DNA from: an uncultured Eubacteriales bacterium
GTDB lineage: Bacteria > Bacillota > Clostridia > Oscillospirales > Oscillospiraceae
Length of the DNA stretch: 64,000 bases
Reading direction: 5' to 3'
Assembly (NCBI GenBank): GCA_900546485.1
Contig: URDK01000001.1
Coordinates: 1-64,000 of the forward strand
Made by a program: the position numbers and the translations under genes. Of the stretch, positions 16,259 to 25,300 are shown one piece after another (positions within the stretch are counted from its first letter, which is position 1; each line of letters opens with the position of its first letter). A model generated the notes under the pieces. The model saw nothing but the letters and a program-made list of their open reading frames with translations, had not been told where the DNA came from and searched no databases.

Positions 16259-16522
16259 TCACTCAGAAAAATCGGAGTCGATAAGCTCGGAGAGCGTGGC
16301 AATGGCCTCGTTCTCATCCACACCATCGGCTACGATGTTGACGGCAGTGCCCTTCACAATGCCGAGAGAAAGCACGCCGAGAAGGCTTTTGGCGTTCACG
16401 CGGCGCTCATCTCTTTCGATCCAGATGCTGCTCTTGAACTCGTTAGCCTTCTGGATGAAGAAGGTCGCAGGCCGTGCGTGAAGACCTACCTGATTGTTTA
16501 TTGTTACCTCTTTGGATATCAC
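16259..16522 (-). CDS. ptsH: Phosphocarrier protein HPr (PtsH)
   Basis: Small cytoplasmic phosphocarrier (87 aa) of the PTS. With the GTG start at 16520-16522 (AAGGAG site upstream), His15 in GLHARPA and Ser46 in NAKSLLGVLSLG fall exactly at the canonical numbers. Both the PEP/enzyme I site and the HPr kinase regulatory site are present, so it is HPr and not the His-less Crh. It has its own promoter (16579-16607) and terminator. No other PTS gene is nearby. Confidence 0.93.
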   Translation of the reverse strand: MISKEVTINNQVGLHARPATFFIQKANEFKSSIWIERDERRVNAKSLLGVLSLGIVKGTAVNIVADGVDENEAIATLSELIDSDFSE

Positions 16523-16578
16523 TGAGAGCCACTCCTTCCACAACCCCTGCCTGTGATAATCAGGCATCATGCAATATA

Positions 16579-16607
16579 AAGATACCAAATTTCACTGAAA
16601 ACGTCAA
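16579..16607 (-). promoter_or_regulatory. Promoter of ptsH
   Basis: Minus strand: TTGACG (16602-16607), 17-bp spacer, TATCTT (16579-16584). Transcription would start near 16572, leaving a leader of about 50 nt before the GTG start. It lies in the 142-bp gap between mutS2 and ptsH; the rest of that gap shows nothing else clear. Confidence 0.65.
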
Positions 16608-16664
16608 CTGATTTTACCCGATTTGTCTATTTACTACAACTAGTTCTGTCATGCAAAGGGGGAT

Positions 16665-19040
16665 TTATTTCAGTTCTACAACTGTCACTCCCGTCTCGCC
16701 CTCGCCGTATCTGCCGAGCCGGAAACTCTTAACGGCCTTGTTTTTCCTGAGCGATTGCTGCACTGCCTGCCTCAGCGCGCCGGTGCCCTTGCCGTGAATT
16801 ATGGTGACGGTATGAAGTTTGCCCATTACGGCGGAGTCTATATACCTCTCCATGACCGGTATGGCCTCCAGAGTCTCCATGCCTCTGAGGTCCAGCTCCG
16901 GGGCCACCGCCGCCTGCCGGAATGTGGCGGTGCCGGTGGAGGACACCACCTTTTTCTTCGGCTGCTTTTCGGTCACGCGCACCTCGTCCTGGCGGGCCGT
17001 CACGTTCATTATACCCGCTCTGAGGCTCAGCGAACCATCTTTGTTTATGCCGACGACCTCGGCCTTGACGCCCATGGAGAGCAGCTCCACGGTATCCCCC
17101 ACCACGGCGGGACGCGTGGGGCCGCGTTTTTCCTCGGGCATGGCGGGCTTCTCCGCAAAATGCTCCTCCGCCTCATTGAGACGCCGCCTGAGCTCGGCGC
17201 GGGCCTCGTTAGCCGCGCGGTGGTCCTCGTCGGCATTCGCCCTAGAGCGCATCTCGTCTATCTCGGCAAAGGCGGCCTCCGCGGTCTCGCGCGCCTCGGC
17301 GATTATCCGCTCCGCGTCGCGCCGCGCCTTGAGCTCGGCCTTTTCGAGACGCATGGCGAGCTCTATCTTTATCTTGGCTGACTCCTTGCGGTTCTCCTCT
17401 GCCTCACGGAGCTTGCGCTCGGCCTCATCCCGGTCGCGCTCCAGCGCCTGGCGCACGGACTCGAGCTTCTCTATCGTGGCCTCAAAGCTGGCGCTCTCGG
17501 TGCCGACGCGGCTCCTTGCGTCGGCAATTATCTCCGCAGGCACCCCCAGGCGCTCCGAGATGGCAAATGCATTCGACTTGCCGGGGATGCCCACCAGCAG
17601 ACGGTAGGTTGGCCGCAGCGTCGCCACGTCAAACTCGCAGGAGGCATTTATGACGCCCTTGGCCGTCGTGGCATAGACCTTGAGCTCGGCGTAGTGCGTC
17701 GTCGCGGCGATCACGGAGCCGTGTTCTCTCGCGTATTCGATTATGGATATGGCCAGAGCCGCGCCCTCGGTCGGGTCCGTGCCCGCGCCCAGCTCGTCAA
17801 AGAGGATGAGCGTATTCGGGCCGCATTCATTAAGTATGCGCACAATGTTTGTCATGTGCGAGGAAAAGGTGGAGAGACTCTGCTCTATGCTCTGCTCGTC
17901 GCCTATGTCCGCGAGCACGGCGCTGAAAACCGGCACGCTGCTGCCGTCCGCGACAGGCAGGTGCAGTCCGCAGGCGGCCATGACGCACATGAGGCCTATG
18001 GTCTTGAGCGTGACCGTCTTGCCGCCGGTGTTCGGGCCGGTGATGACCAGCGTGTCGAACTCGCCGCCGAGCTCGAGGTCTATCGGCACGGCCGTGTCCT
18101 TGGGCAGCAGCGGGTGGCGGGCCTTTCGGAGCACCACGGCGCGCTCGGAGATCTCCGGCTCCATGCCGTCGTAGGCGTAGCTCAGCTTCGCCTTGGCAAA
18201 GATGAGGTCCAGCGAGACGAGGATGCCGAAGTCTCGGGAGATGTCGTCCGCGTGCTCGGCGCAGTCGGCGGAGAGCTCGGCGAGTATGCGCTCGATCTCA
18301 GCCTTTTCGCGGGCGCGGAGCTCGCGCAGCTCATTGTTGGCCTTTACCGCGGCCATCGGCTCTATGAACAGCGTCGCGCCCGAGGCGGAGACGTCGTGTA
18401 CAAGGCCGGGCACGGTGTTCTTGAACTCAGCCTTGACCGGCACGACGTATCGCTCCGAGCGGGTGGTGATAATGGGGTCCTGCAGCGCCTTCGAGTAGCT
18501 CGGCGAGGAGATTATCTTCTGCAGCGCCTCGCGCACGCGCGCGGAGGCGGCGCGGATGAGGCGGCGTATGGAGGCGAGCTCCGGGCTCGCGGAGTCGGCG
18601 AGCTCGTCCTCGGCGGCGATGGAGCCGCTTATCTTGTCCTCGAGGAAGCGGTTGGTGGTGATGGAGTTGAAAAGGCCGTCGATGCAGGTCTTTTCATTGC
18701 CCCGGCCGTCGCCCGCGGCGCAGGACCTCGCCATGCGCGCCGCGGTGAGCACGCCCGCGATGTCCATGAGCTCACGGATGTTCAGCGTTCCGCCCATGTC
18801 CGCCCTCGAGAGGCTGGCGCGCACGTCCTTGACGCCTGAAAAAGAGGGGCTGCCCCGCTTCACCATCATGCCGCGCGCGGCGCTGGTCTCGGCCAGCAGA
18901 CGCTTGACCGTCGCCGCATCCGTGGCCGGCGAGAGCGCGAGGGCACGCTCCTTGGCCGCATCGCTGACGGCGTGGCGCGCGAGCATCTCAAGTATCGCGG
19001 GCAGCTCCAGCGTTGCGGCGGATTTCTCGTATTGTGTCAT
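16665..19040 (-). CDS. mutS2: Endonuclease MutS2
   Basis: MutS family ATPase (791 aa) with a C-terminal Smr nuclease domain. Members have been linked to suppressing recombination and, in Bacillus, to rescuing collided ribosomes. The core ATPase has Walker A GPNTGGKTVTLKT near 335, LFDELGAGTDPTEGAAL as Walker B, and the signature QSLSTFSSHM. A charged coiled coil spans about 510-640. The Smr domain (LDLRGMETLEA, HGKGTGALRQAV) fills the last 80 residues. The DNA mismatch-recognition domains of MutS are absent, as in all MutS2. The start overlaps the recO stop by 4 nt. Confidence 0.96.
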   Translation of the reverse strand: MTQYEKSAATLELPAILEMLARHAVSDAAKERALALSPATDAATVKRLLAETSAARGMMVKRGSPSFSGVKDVRASLSRADMGGTLNIRELMDIAGVLTAARMARSCAAGDGRGNEKTCIDGLFNSITTNRFLEDKISGSIAAEDELADSASPELASIRRLIRAASARVREALQKIISSPSYSKALQDPIITTRSERYVVPVKAEFKNTVPGLVHDVSASGATLFIEPMAAVKANNELRELRAREKAEIERILAELSADCAEHADDISRDFGILVSLDLIFAKAKLSYAYDGMEPEISERAVVLRKARHPLLPKDTAVPIDLELGGEFDTLVITGPNTGGKTVTLKTIGLMCVMAACGLHLPVADGSSVPVFSAVLADIGDEQSIEQSLSTFSSHMTNIVRILNECGPNTLILFDELGAGTDPTEGAALAISIIEYAREHGSVIAATTHYAELKVYATTAKGVINASCEFDVATLRPTYRLLVGIPGKSNAFAISERLGVPAEIIADARSRVGTESASFEATIEKLESVRQALERDRDEAERKLREAEENRKESAKIKIELAMRLEKAELKARRDAERIIAEARETAEAAFAEIDEMRSRANADEDHRAANEARAELRRRLNEAEEHFAEKPAMPEEKRGPTRPAVVGDTVELLSMGVKAEVVGINKDGSLSLRAGIMNVTARQDEVRVTEKQPKKKVVSSTGTATFRQAAVAPELDLRGMETLEAIPVMERYIDSAVMGKLHTVTIIHGKGTGALRQAVQQSLRKNKAVKSFRLGRYGEGETGVTVVELK

Positions 19041-19780
19041 TTTATATTCCTGACCTTTTTGTAGTAATCGAGGCTCGCAAAGCCGCGGTCCAGCTCATAG
19101 AGCGCATAGGCCTCGCAGACCCGGCCGAGCCGATGCAGCGCCTCGTCGTCGAGACGGAAGGCAAAGATGCGCTTCGGCGCGGCGTCAATTATATAGCGCA
19201 TGGCCTCGAGCACGGGCTTGTCTACCGGCAGGCCGTCCGGCCGCGGGCAATCCTCACAGTAGAGCTCGCCGTGGGCGGGTACGATGTAGCCGCTCTCCAT
19301 CTCATACTTGCCGCACTTGGCGCAGCCCTCCAGCTCCGGCCGGTAGCCGGAGAGGCACATGAGCCGCAGCTCAAAGGCCGCCTTCACCTGTTCGGGCGGG
19401 AAAAGCCCCGAGGCGAGGGCATAGAGGCTGTTGAGGCCGAGCTGCAATATCTCCGGCTCGGGGCAGTCCTCGTCCGAGACAGCTTCAAGCAGCTCCGCAA
19501 GATAGCTACCCAGAGCGAGCAGCTCTATGTCGCCGCGAAGGCCCCGGAACTGCTCCACCGTCACGGCCTCGTTTATGGTCCAGTAGCCCTTGTTGCCGAA
19601 CAGCGTGAGCTCCGAGAAGCACAAAAGCTGCGTTGCCGCCGCGAGCTTGCTGCGCGTTCGCGCCACGCCGCGGGCCTTGGCCGTTATCTTGCCCTCGGTC
19701 TCCGTGAGGATGGTGAGTATCTTGTCGGATTCCTTGTACTTGGCCTCGCGCAGTATGAGGCCCCTCGTCGTGTGGAACAT
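19037..19780 (-). CDS. recO: DNA repair protein RecO
   Basis: Recombination mediator (247 aa) that loads RecA on SSB-coated DNA with RecR and anneals strands. The N-terminal OB fold begins FHTTRGLILREAKYKESDKILTI. A zinc-binding knot CAKC...CEDC lies near 151-178. The helical C-terminal half ends with LYELDRGFASLDYYKKV. It follows yqzL and era, as in Bacillus, and overlaps mutS2 by 4 nt. GAGGCG upstream of the ATG is the likely ribosome binding site. Confidence 0.95.
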   Translation of the reverse strand: MFHTTRGLILREAKYKESDKILTILTETEGKITAKARGVARTRSKLAAATQLLCFSELTLFGNKGYWTINEAVTVEQFRGLRGDIELLALGSYLAELLEAVSDEDCPEPEILQLGLNSLYALASGLFPPEQVKAAFELRLMCLSGYRPELEGCAKCGKYEMESGYIVPAHGELYCEDCPRPDGLPVDKPVLEAMRYIIDAAPKRIFAFRLDDEALHRLGRVCEAYALYELDRGFASLDYYKKVRNIK

Positions 19781-19810
19781 ATGTATCGCCTCGCTTTTAA
19801 ACGGGGCGGC

Positions 19811-19957
19811 TCAGGAGCGGGCCGCCCTCTCTTTGCTTTTCTCCGTGACCGGCTCCGGCTTTTTATCCTGCGCCGGCCTCTCGCGGCTGAGCAGCCAGTA
19901 CAGCGGCTCGCCCGTCTCGCAAAACAGCGTCCAGAAGTTGTCGTCCTTCACGGCCAT
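19811..19957 (-). CDS. yqzL: YqzL family small protein
   Basis: A 48-aa protein beginning MAVKDDNFWTLFCETGEPLY and ending in a charged tail with KPEPVTEKSKERAA. The ATG at 19955-19957 is preceded by AGAGGTG. The short aromatic N-terminal block, the size and above all the position between era and recO match the YqzL family of Firmicutes, whose role is unknown. It could easily be missed because of its length. A GGTGC/GCACC mini-hairpin lies just upstream. Confidence 0.8.
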   Translation of the reverse strand: MAVKDDNFWTLFCETGEPLYWLLSRERPAQDKKPEPVTEKSKERAARS

Positions 19958-20009
19958 CACCTCTGGTGCTAGTTTTTGCACCGCCGCACCGGTTCAGACA
20001 TGGGAATAT

Positions 20010-20894
20010 TTAATCGTTAAAGCCGAAGTTGCGCAGCAGCGGCTGGGAGTCGCGCCAGTTCTCCTTGACCTTGACCCAGGTCTTGAGATACACCTTCGTA
20101 TCCAGGAAGCTCTCCATGTCCTTGCGCGCCATCTCGCCGATCTTGCCGAGCATGGCACCGTTTTTGCCGATTATTATGCCCTTGTGGCTGGCTTTTTCGC
20201 AATATATCGTCGCGTCGATCTCGATGACGCCGTCCTCGCGCTCGTGGAAGCGCGTTATCTCCACCGCCGTGCCGTGCGGCACCTCCTTATCCAGGCACCA
20301 GAGCAGCTTTTCGCGCAGAAGCTCGGCACACAGCTGCTTTTCCGGCTGGTCGGTGTACATGTCCTCCGGGAAGAGGTGCGGGCCGGGCTCGGCGAACTTC
20401 TCCATCTCCTCTAGCAGCGCCTCAAGGCCCTCGCCCTTTTTCGCCGATATTGGAACTATGGCGGCAAAATCATGCGTCTGAGCGTAGGCCGAGATGACGG
20501 AGAGCAGCTCCGGCTTCTCAACGGTGTCGATCTTGTTGATGGCGAGTATGGCAGGGGCTCGCGATGCGCGTATCTGACGTATCAGCTCCGTCTCCTGCGG
20601 TCCCAGGGAGGCTATGGGCTCCACGACCAGCACCACGGCGTCCACGTCCGCGACGCTCTCTCGCACGACCTTGTCCATGTACTCGCCGAGCCGCGTCCGT
20701 GCCCGGTGGAAGCCCGGCGTGTCCATCAGCACCAACTGGGTGTCTCCGCGGTTTATTATCGCGGTGATGCGGTTTCGCGTGGTCTGGGGCTTGTTGGAGA
20801 CTATGGCCACCTTCTCCCCTACCAGCGCGTTGGTGAGCGTGCTCTTGCCCACGTTGGGGCGGCCCGCTATTGTTATCATTGCGTTCTTATCCAT
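20010..20894 (-). CDS. era: GTPase Era
   Basis: Ribosome-assembly GTPase (294 aa) that binds the 3' end of 16S rRNA. The G1 motif GRPNVGKST is at the N terminus, with TTRNRI (G2), DTPGFH (G3) and NKID (G4). The C-terminal KH domain has the GKNGAMLGKIGEMARKD loop. The start overlaps the stop of the RarD-like gene by 8 nt. Its placement before yqzL-recO is standard for Firmicutes. Confidence 0.97.
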   Translation of the reverse strand: MDKNAMITIAGRPNVGKSTLTNALVGEKVAIVSNKPQTTRNRITAIINRGDTQLVLMDTPGFHRARTRLGEYMDKVVRESVADVDAVVLVVEPIASLGPQETELIRQIRASRAPAILAINKIDTVEKPELLSVISAYAQTHDFAAIVPISAKKGEGLEALLEEMEKFAEPGPHLFPEDMYTDQPEKQLCAELLREKLLWCLDKEVPHGTAVEITRFHEREDGVIEIDATIYCEKASHKGIIIGKNGAMLGKIGEMARKDMESFLDTKVYLKTWVKVKENWRDSQPLLRNFGFND

Positions 20895-21783
20895 TGTTGC
20901 TGCACCTCATTTTTGCCCTTCTTCTCGCGATCTCCCCGCCCGCGACAAAGACTATCGTCGCCAGCCAGACGCAGACAAAGGCCACGGTCATGGCCGGACT
21001 CATCGTCTCGTCGTAGAGGAGTATGCCGCAGAGGAGCTGGAGCGTTGGATTTATGTACATGAGTATGCCCGAGAGCGACATCGACGTCGTGCGTATGCCC
21101 GCCGAGTAGAGGAAGAGCGGCAGGTAGGTCACGAGGCCCGCCAGCGGCAGCAGTATGAGCCGCCAGCCGCCTATGACGCCGCTGCTTATCGGCCCGCCGC
21201 GCAGCTCCATGACCACTATAACGGCCAGGGCTATGGGCGAGACGAGCAGCGTCTCGATAAACGTGGACACGTCGCCCGGGACGTCGGCCTTTTTCTTTAT
21301 CGCGCCGTAGATGGCAAAGGAGAGGCCGATGAGCACCGCCAGCAGCGGGAACTCGCCCTCCATGACCATCGGCGCCGCCACGCCCGCCGCCGCGAGCGCC
21401 ACGGCTGCCCACTGCGCCACCGTGAGCTTTTCGCGGAACACGATGAAGCCCACGAGTATGGCGAGGATGGGGTTTATGTAATACGCCAGACTAGCGTCCA
21501 GCACGCGGTTTGAGGCGACGCAGTAGATGAACGCGCCCCAGTTGAAGCTGATGAACAGCCCCGCGGCCAGCATATAACGCCGGAGCCGCCTGTCGCGCAG
21601 AACGCGCATGGCCTCTCCCCACTTGCCGCTCAGCGGCACCACAATAAGGCTCACGACAAGTGAGAACACGATGCGGCAGCACAGCACATACACCGAGTCC
21701 ACATCCGCGAGCAGCTTCCAGTAAATCGGAAATATGCCCCAGAGCACATAGCTCAGGAACACGGCGGCAGAACCCTTTTTCAT
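20887..21783 (-). CDS. RarD-like EamA transporter
   Basis: Ten-helix membrane protein (298 aa) of the RarD/EamA group, beginning MKKGSAAVFLSYVLWGIFPIYWK. The WGxFPxYWK and NWGAFIYCVASNRVLDASLAYYINP stretches are characteristic of RarD proteins (formerly called chloramphenicol-sensitive proteins). The substrate is unknown. The ATG at 21783 has GAGAGAGGA upstream; an upstream start 36 nt earlier is less likely. It lies inside the ybeY-era operon, 32 nt after ybeY. Confidence 0.85.
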   Translation of the reverse strand: MKKGSAAVFLSYVLWGIFPIYWKLLADVDSVYVLCCRIVFSLVVSLIVVPLSGKWGEAMRVLRDRRLRRYMLAAGLFISFNWGAFIYCVASNRVLDASLAYYINPILAILVGFIVFREKLTVAQWAAVALAAAGVAAPMVMEGEFPLLAVLIGLSFAIYGAIKKKADVPGDVSTFIETLLVSPIALAVIVVMELRGGPISSGVIGGWRLILLPLAGLVTYLPLFLYSAGIRTTSMSLSGILMYINPTLQLLCGILLYDETMSPAMTVAFVCVWLATIVFVAGGEIARRRAKMRCSNNG

Positions 21784-21815
21784 TCCTCTCTCTTTCTCCC
21801 CTGCATAAGACGGGC

Positions 21816-22301
21816 TCAAACGCCGAGCCCGGACATTATTACCTCTTCTCTCCCGCGCATCTGCCGCTTCATCTCGGCCTCGTCCACATGGTCGTAGCCG
21901 AGCAGATGCAGCGTGCTGTGGACGGTGAGGTACATCAGCTCTCTCTCAAAACTGTGTCCGTACTCCACAGCCTGCGCCGCGCATTTTTCAAGCGATATCG
22001 CCATATCCCCGAGGAACGCTCTCCCCGTCTCGGGGTCTATGTCGCACGCTTCCGCGTCGAACTCGCCCGGCGTCAGCTCGTTTGCCGGGAAGCTCAGCAC
22101 GTCCGTGGGCCTGTCCACGTTCCGATACTCTCGGTTCAGCTCATGGATGCCCTCGTTATCCGTGAGCAGGACGCTTATCTCGCAGTCCACGCCCACGCTC
22201 TCGGCTCGGAGCGCCGCATTTATCGCGCGGAGTATCATCCGCCGCGCGTCCGGATATCCAAGGCCGCGCTTATCGCGGCTCACCATTATCTTCGCGCCCA
22301 T
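21816..22301 (-). CDS. ybeY: Endoribonuclease YbeY (rRNA maturation factor)
   Basis: Metallo-endoribonuclease (161 aa) involved in 16S rRNA 3'-end maturation and ribosome quality control. The zinc motif HSTLHLLGYDH is near 130, with RPTDVLSFP upstream, both family hallmarks. The start overlaps the stop of the M32 peptidase gene by 1 nt (TAATG). In Bacillus the ybeY homolog is also between phoH and era. Confidence 0.95.
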   Translation of the reverse strand: MGAKIMVSRDKRGLGYPDARRMILRAINAALRAESVGVDCEISVLLTDNEGIHELNREYRNVDRPTDVLSFPANELTPGEFDAEACDIDPETGRAFLGDMAISLEKCAAQAVEYGHSFERELMYLTVHSTLHLLGYDHVDEAEMKRQMRGREEVIMSGLGV

Positions 22302-23797
22302 TACAGCTTGTACACCTCGCGCATCTTGGCCTCAAGGTAGTTAGTATACCAGCTCGCGTCGAACTCGCCGCCAAGGGCGGAGCGCATGAGCTCCGCGGGC
22401 TTGATGAGGCTGCCGTGGCGCCAGATGCGCTCACCGAGCCAATCACGCACCGGCGCGAGGTCGCCGGCGGCGACAGCGGCGTCCACGTCGAAGCTCCCCC
22501 TCATGCGCTCGATGAGCTGCGCGCCGTAGGCGCTGCCGAGGGCGTAGCTCGGGAAGTAACCGAGCTGGCCGCCTGACCAGTGCGAATCCTGCAATGCGCC
22601 GTGCGCGTCGTCAGGCACGTCCACGCCGAGGTACTGCTTGTAGAGCGCATTCCAGCGCTCGGGTACCTCCCTGGCGTTCAGCTCGCCGTGGAGCATCGCG
22701 CGCTCGAGCTCGTAGCGCACCATTATGTGCAGGCTGTAGGTGAGCTCGTCCGCCTCGATGCGGATGAGCCCCGGCTGGGCGGCGTTGACCGCACGGTAGA
22801 ACATGTCTGCATCGTACCTGCCGAGCTCCGGGCAGAGCCGCACGAGCTCCGGCCAGACCAGGCTGCAGAAGGCTCGGGAGCGTCCGATTATGTTCTCGAA
22901 GAAGCGGGACTGGCTCTCATGCACGCCCATGGAAACTCCGCGGCCGAGCTGCGTGAAGGCGTATTCCTCCGCTGTGCCCAGCTCGTAGAGCGCGTGTCCG
23001 CCCTCGTGGATGACGCTGAACATCGAGGAGGCGAAGGCGTCCTCGTAATACTTCGTCGTGATGCGCACATCGTAGCGCGAAAAGTCGATGGTGAAGGGGT
23101 GCTCCGTAGTCGTGAGAGCGCTCCTGTCCGGGTCTAGGCCGAGGAAGCACATGAGCCAGCGCGAGAGCTCGTCCTGCTTGTCGAGCGGGAAGCGGACATT
23201 CAGCAGCGAGGTGTCGGGCGGCTCCGCCGCGCCGACCTTTGCTATGAGCGGCACGAGCTTTGAGCGCAGCTCAGCGAAGAACTTGTCGCAGAACTCCTGC
23301 GTCATGCCCTCCTCGTAGTTGTCGAGCCAGAAGTCGTATGGGTCGGTCTCCGGCTCCACCAGCTCGGCAAAGCGGCGGCAGGCGTCGATTATCTTTTGCA
23401 GCAGCGGCTCGAACATGGCGTAATCCGACTTGGCCTTGGCCTCGCGCCACACGGTCGCCGCCTCGTTGAGCAGCTCCTGATACGCCACGTATTCGTCCAC
23501 AGGCACGCGGCTGCGGAAGCGCAATGCCTTCTCGCGCAGCTCCACCAGGCGCACCTCGGCCGGCGTGAGCTCGTCCAGGTGCTCCGAGAGCACGCGCAGC
23601 GTCTCACGGGCATCTTCGCTGTTTGAGAGCGAATACGCCGCCTCATTGAGCACGGAGAGAGTTTTGCCGCGGGAGACGTAGGTCCCCTTCGGCGCGGCCG
23701 TCACGCCGTCGAAATACAGCATACCCGCCGCGTGGTTGTAGGCGAATTCACGCAGCTCAAGGTCTTTCAGGCTCTTTCTCGCTTCTTCCAATGTCAT
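22301..23797 (-). CDS. M32 family thermostable carboxypeptidase (Taq-type)
   Basis: Zinc carboxypeptidase (498 aa) releasing C-terminal residues from peptides in the cytoplasm. The active site HEGGHALYELG (HExxH) is near 260. Other family stretches are VSMGVHESQSRFFENIIGRS and the C-terminal HWSGGQLGYFPSYALGSAYGAQL. I chose the ATG at 23795-23797, 9 nt after GGGAGG; another ATG 9 nt upstream directly abuts that site. It leads a run of coupled genes to mutS2. Confidence 0.93.
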   Translation of the reverse strand: MTLEEARKSLKDLELREFAYNHAAGMLYFDGVTAAPKGTYVSRGKTLSVLNEAAYSLSNSEDARETLRVLSEHLDELTPAEVRLVELREKALRFRSRVPVDEYVAYQELLNEAATVWREAKAKSDYAMFEPLLQKIIDACRRFAELVEPETDPYDFWLDNYEEGMTQEFCDKFFAELRSKLVPLIAKVGAAEPPDTSLLNVRFPLDKQDELSRWLMCFLGLDPDRSALTTTEHPFTIDFSRYDVRITTKYYEDAFASSMFSVIHEGGHALYELGTAEEYAFTQLGRGVSMGVHESQSRFFENIIGRSRAFCSLVWPELVRLCPELGRYDADMFYRAVNAAQPGLIRIEADELTYSLHIMVRYELERAMLHGELNAREVPERWNALYKQYLGVDVPDDAHGALQDSHWSGGQLGYFPSYALGSAYGAQLIERMRGSFDVDAAVAAGDLAPVRDWLGERIWRHGSLIKPAELMRSALGGEFDASWYTNYLEAKMREVYKL

Positions 23798-24282
23798 GTA
23801 TGTCATCCTCCCGGCTTTATATCTTTTGTGTGCGCGAAGCGCGTTTGAAAGTTTCGTCCACCTTTTCAAAGGTGGCTTACGTGCAGGGGAAGAGCCCCTG
23901 CACGCACTCCACAGAGTGCGGAACCTCCTTTTTGCGCAAATGAGATCAGGAAAGGGGTCTGAGGGGGAAACCCTATCAAGGGGTTTCCCCCTCTTTCTTT
24001 ACGTCCCTACGTGTGCGCCTTTCCGTTTGCCGCTAAACGTTACGCCCTACTGCCATTCGACCCCATTTCTTTTGTCTTGCCAAAAGAAACGGCGTCGAGC
24101 CGTCAAAGAAAAGCGCTCTAGTGCAGTCTTTACGATAGCGGGCCGCACGCGGCGTGGGCAGTGTCTGCCCGTGGTCAGCGCAGAATTGGGTGAGCACGTC
24201 CGCCCCCGGCGGAGGCTGGGCGGGCGATCATCTGCTCGCTTCGCGCACGAATGAAAGTTTCGTCCGCGTCAGAGCTTATCCT
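23798..24282. repeat. Palindrome-rich intergenic mosaic bounded by a 14-nt direct repeat
   Basis: A 485-bp gap without a convincing gene. Perfect hairpins include 23858-23875 (8-bp stem), 23881-23903 (9-bp stem), 23904-23919 (6-bp stem) and 23961-23993 (13-bp stem followed by TTTCTTT, terminator-like on the plus strand). TGAAAGTTTCGTCC occurs at both ends (23846-23859 and 24252-24265), each next to a GCGAAGC/GCTTCGC sequence. The mosaic looks like a dispersed intergenic repeat family or decayed insertion. No transposase fragment is visible. Confidence 0.65.
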
Positions 24283-25284
24283 TCATTTCTTCCTCTTGAA
24301 TTTCGCCGGGTCGAGCTTTTGCTGCGGGGCGCGGCGTTTTTCGTCCTTTTCGTAAGCCTCGATTATCTTCTGCACCAGCTCGTGGCGGACGACATCAGCG
24401 CCGGTGAGCTTGCATATGGCGATGTCATCTATGTCCCGGAGCACGCGCATGGCCTCCTTGAGGCCCGAGACCTTGTCGCCGGGCAGGTCTATCTGCGTCA
24501 CGTCGCCGGTGATGACCACGCGGGAGCCGAAGCCTATGCGCGTCAGGAACATCTTCATCTGCTCGCGCGAGGTGTTCTGTGCCTCGTCGAGGATGATGAA
24601 GCTGTCGTCCAGCGTGCGGCCGCGCATGTACGCGAGCGGCGCAACCTCGATGTTGCCGCGCTCGAGGTACTTGTTGTAGGTCTCAGGCCCGAGCATCTCA
24701 AAGAGCGCGTCGTAGAGCGGGCGCAGGTAGGGGTCGACCTTGCTCTGCAAATCGCCGGGCAGGAAGCCCAGGCGCTCGCCCGCCTCGACCGCGGGGCGCG
24801 TAAGGATGATGCGGTTCACCTTTTCACTGCGGAAGGCCGCGACGGCCTCGGCAACGGCGAGGTAGGTCTTGCCTGTGCCCGCAGGGCCGATGCCGAGCGT
24901 TATCGTGTTGGCGTTCATCGCGTCCACATAGGCCTTCTGGCCCAGGGTCTTGGCCTTTATGGGCTTGCCCTTGGCCGTGATGCACACCACGTCGCCCGAG
25001 AGCTCCGATATCTTGGCCTCGCGGCCCTCGGAGACGAGCTTCAGAATATAGCGCACGTTCTGCGCGTCGATGGCCTCGCCGCGGGAAGCAAGCTGCAGAA
25101 GGCCGTTTATCGCCTTCTCCGCCGTCATCACGTCCTCCGGCTCGCCCGAGATGCGCAGCTGGTCGTCCCGGTCGGTCACGCGGACGCCGAGCTCGGTCTC
25201 AATTATCCTCAGATTCTGGTCAAAGGAGCCGAAAACGTTTATCACGTTCTCCATCCTGTCTATGGGCAGGGTACGTTCTATCAT
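24283..25284 (-). CDS. phoH: PhoH family ATPase
   Basis: PhoH/PhoL-type P-loop protein (333 aa), with an N-terminal KH-like region and a C-terminal ATPase related to RNA helicases. Walker A GPAGTGKTYLAVA is near 132 and Walker B FIILDEAQNT near 228. In Bacillus and other bacteria it forms a conserved pair with ybeY, suggesting a role in RNA metabolism; the exact function is not settled. It follows yqfD by 16 nt on the minus strand. Confidence 0.92.
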   Translation of the reverse strand: MIERTLPIDRMENVINVFGSFDQNLRIIETELGVRVTDRDDQLRISGEPEDVMTAEKAINGLLQLASRGEAIDAQNVRYILKLVSEGREAKISELSGDVVCITAKGKPIKAKTLGQKAYVDAMNANTITLGIGPAGTGKTYLAVAEAVAAFRSEKVNRIILTRPAVEAGERLGFLPGDLQSKVDPYLRPLYDALFEMLGPETYNKYLERGNIEVAPLAYMRGRTLDDSFIILDEAQNTSREQMKMFLTRIGFGSRVVITGDVTQIDLPGDKVSGLKEAMRVLRDIDDIAICKLTGADVVRHELVQKIIEAYEKDEKRRAPQQKLDPAKFKRKK

Positions 25285-25300
25285 TGGTACACCTCGATAT

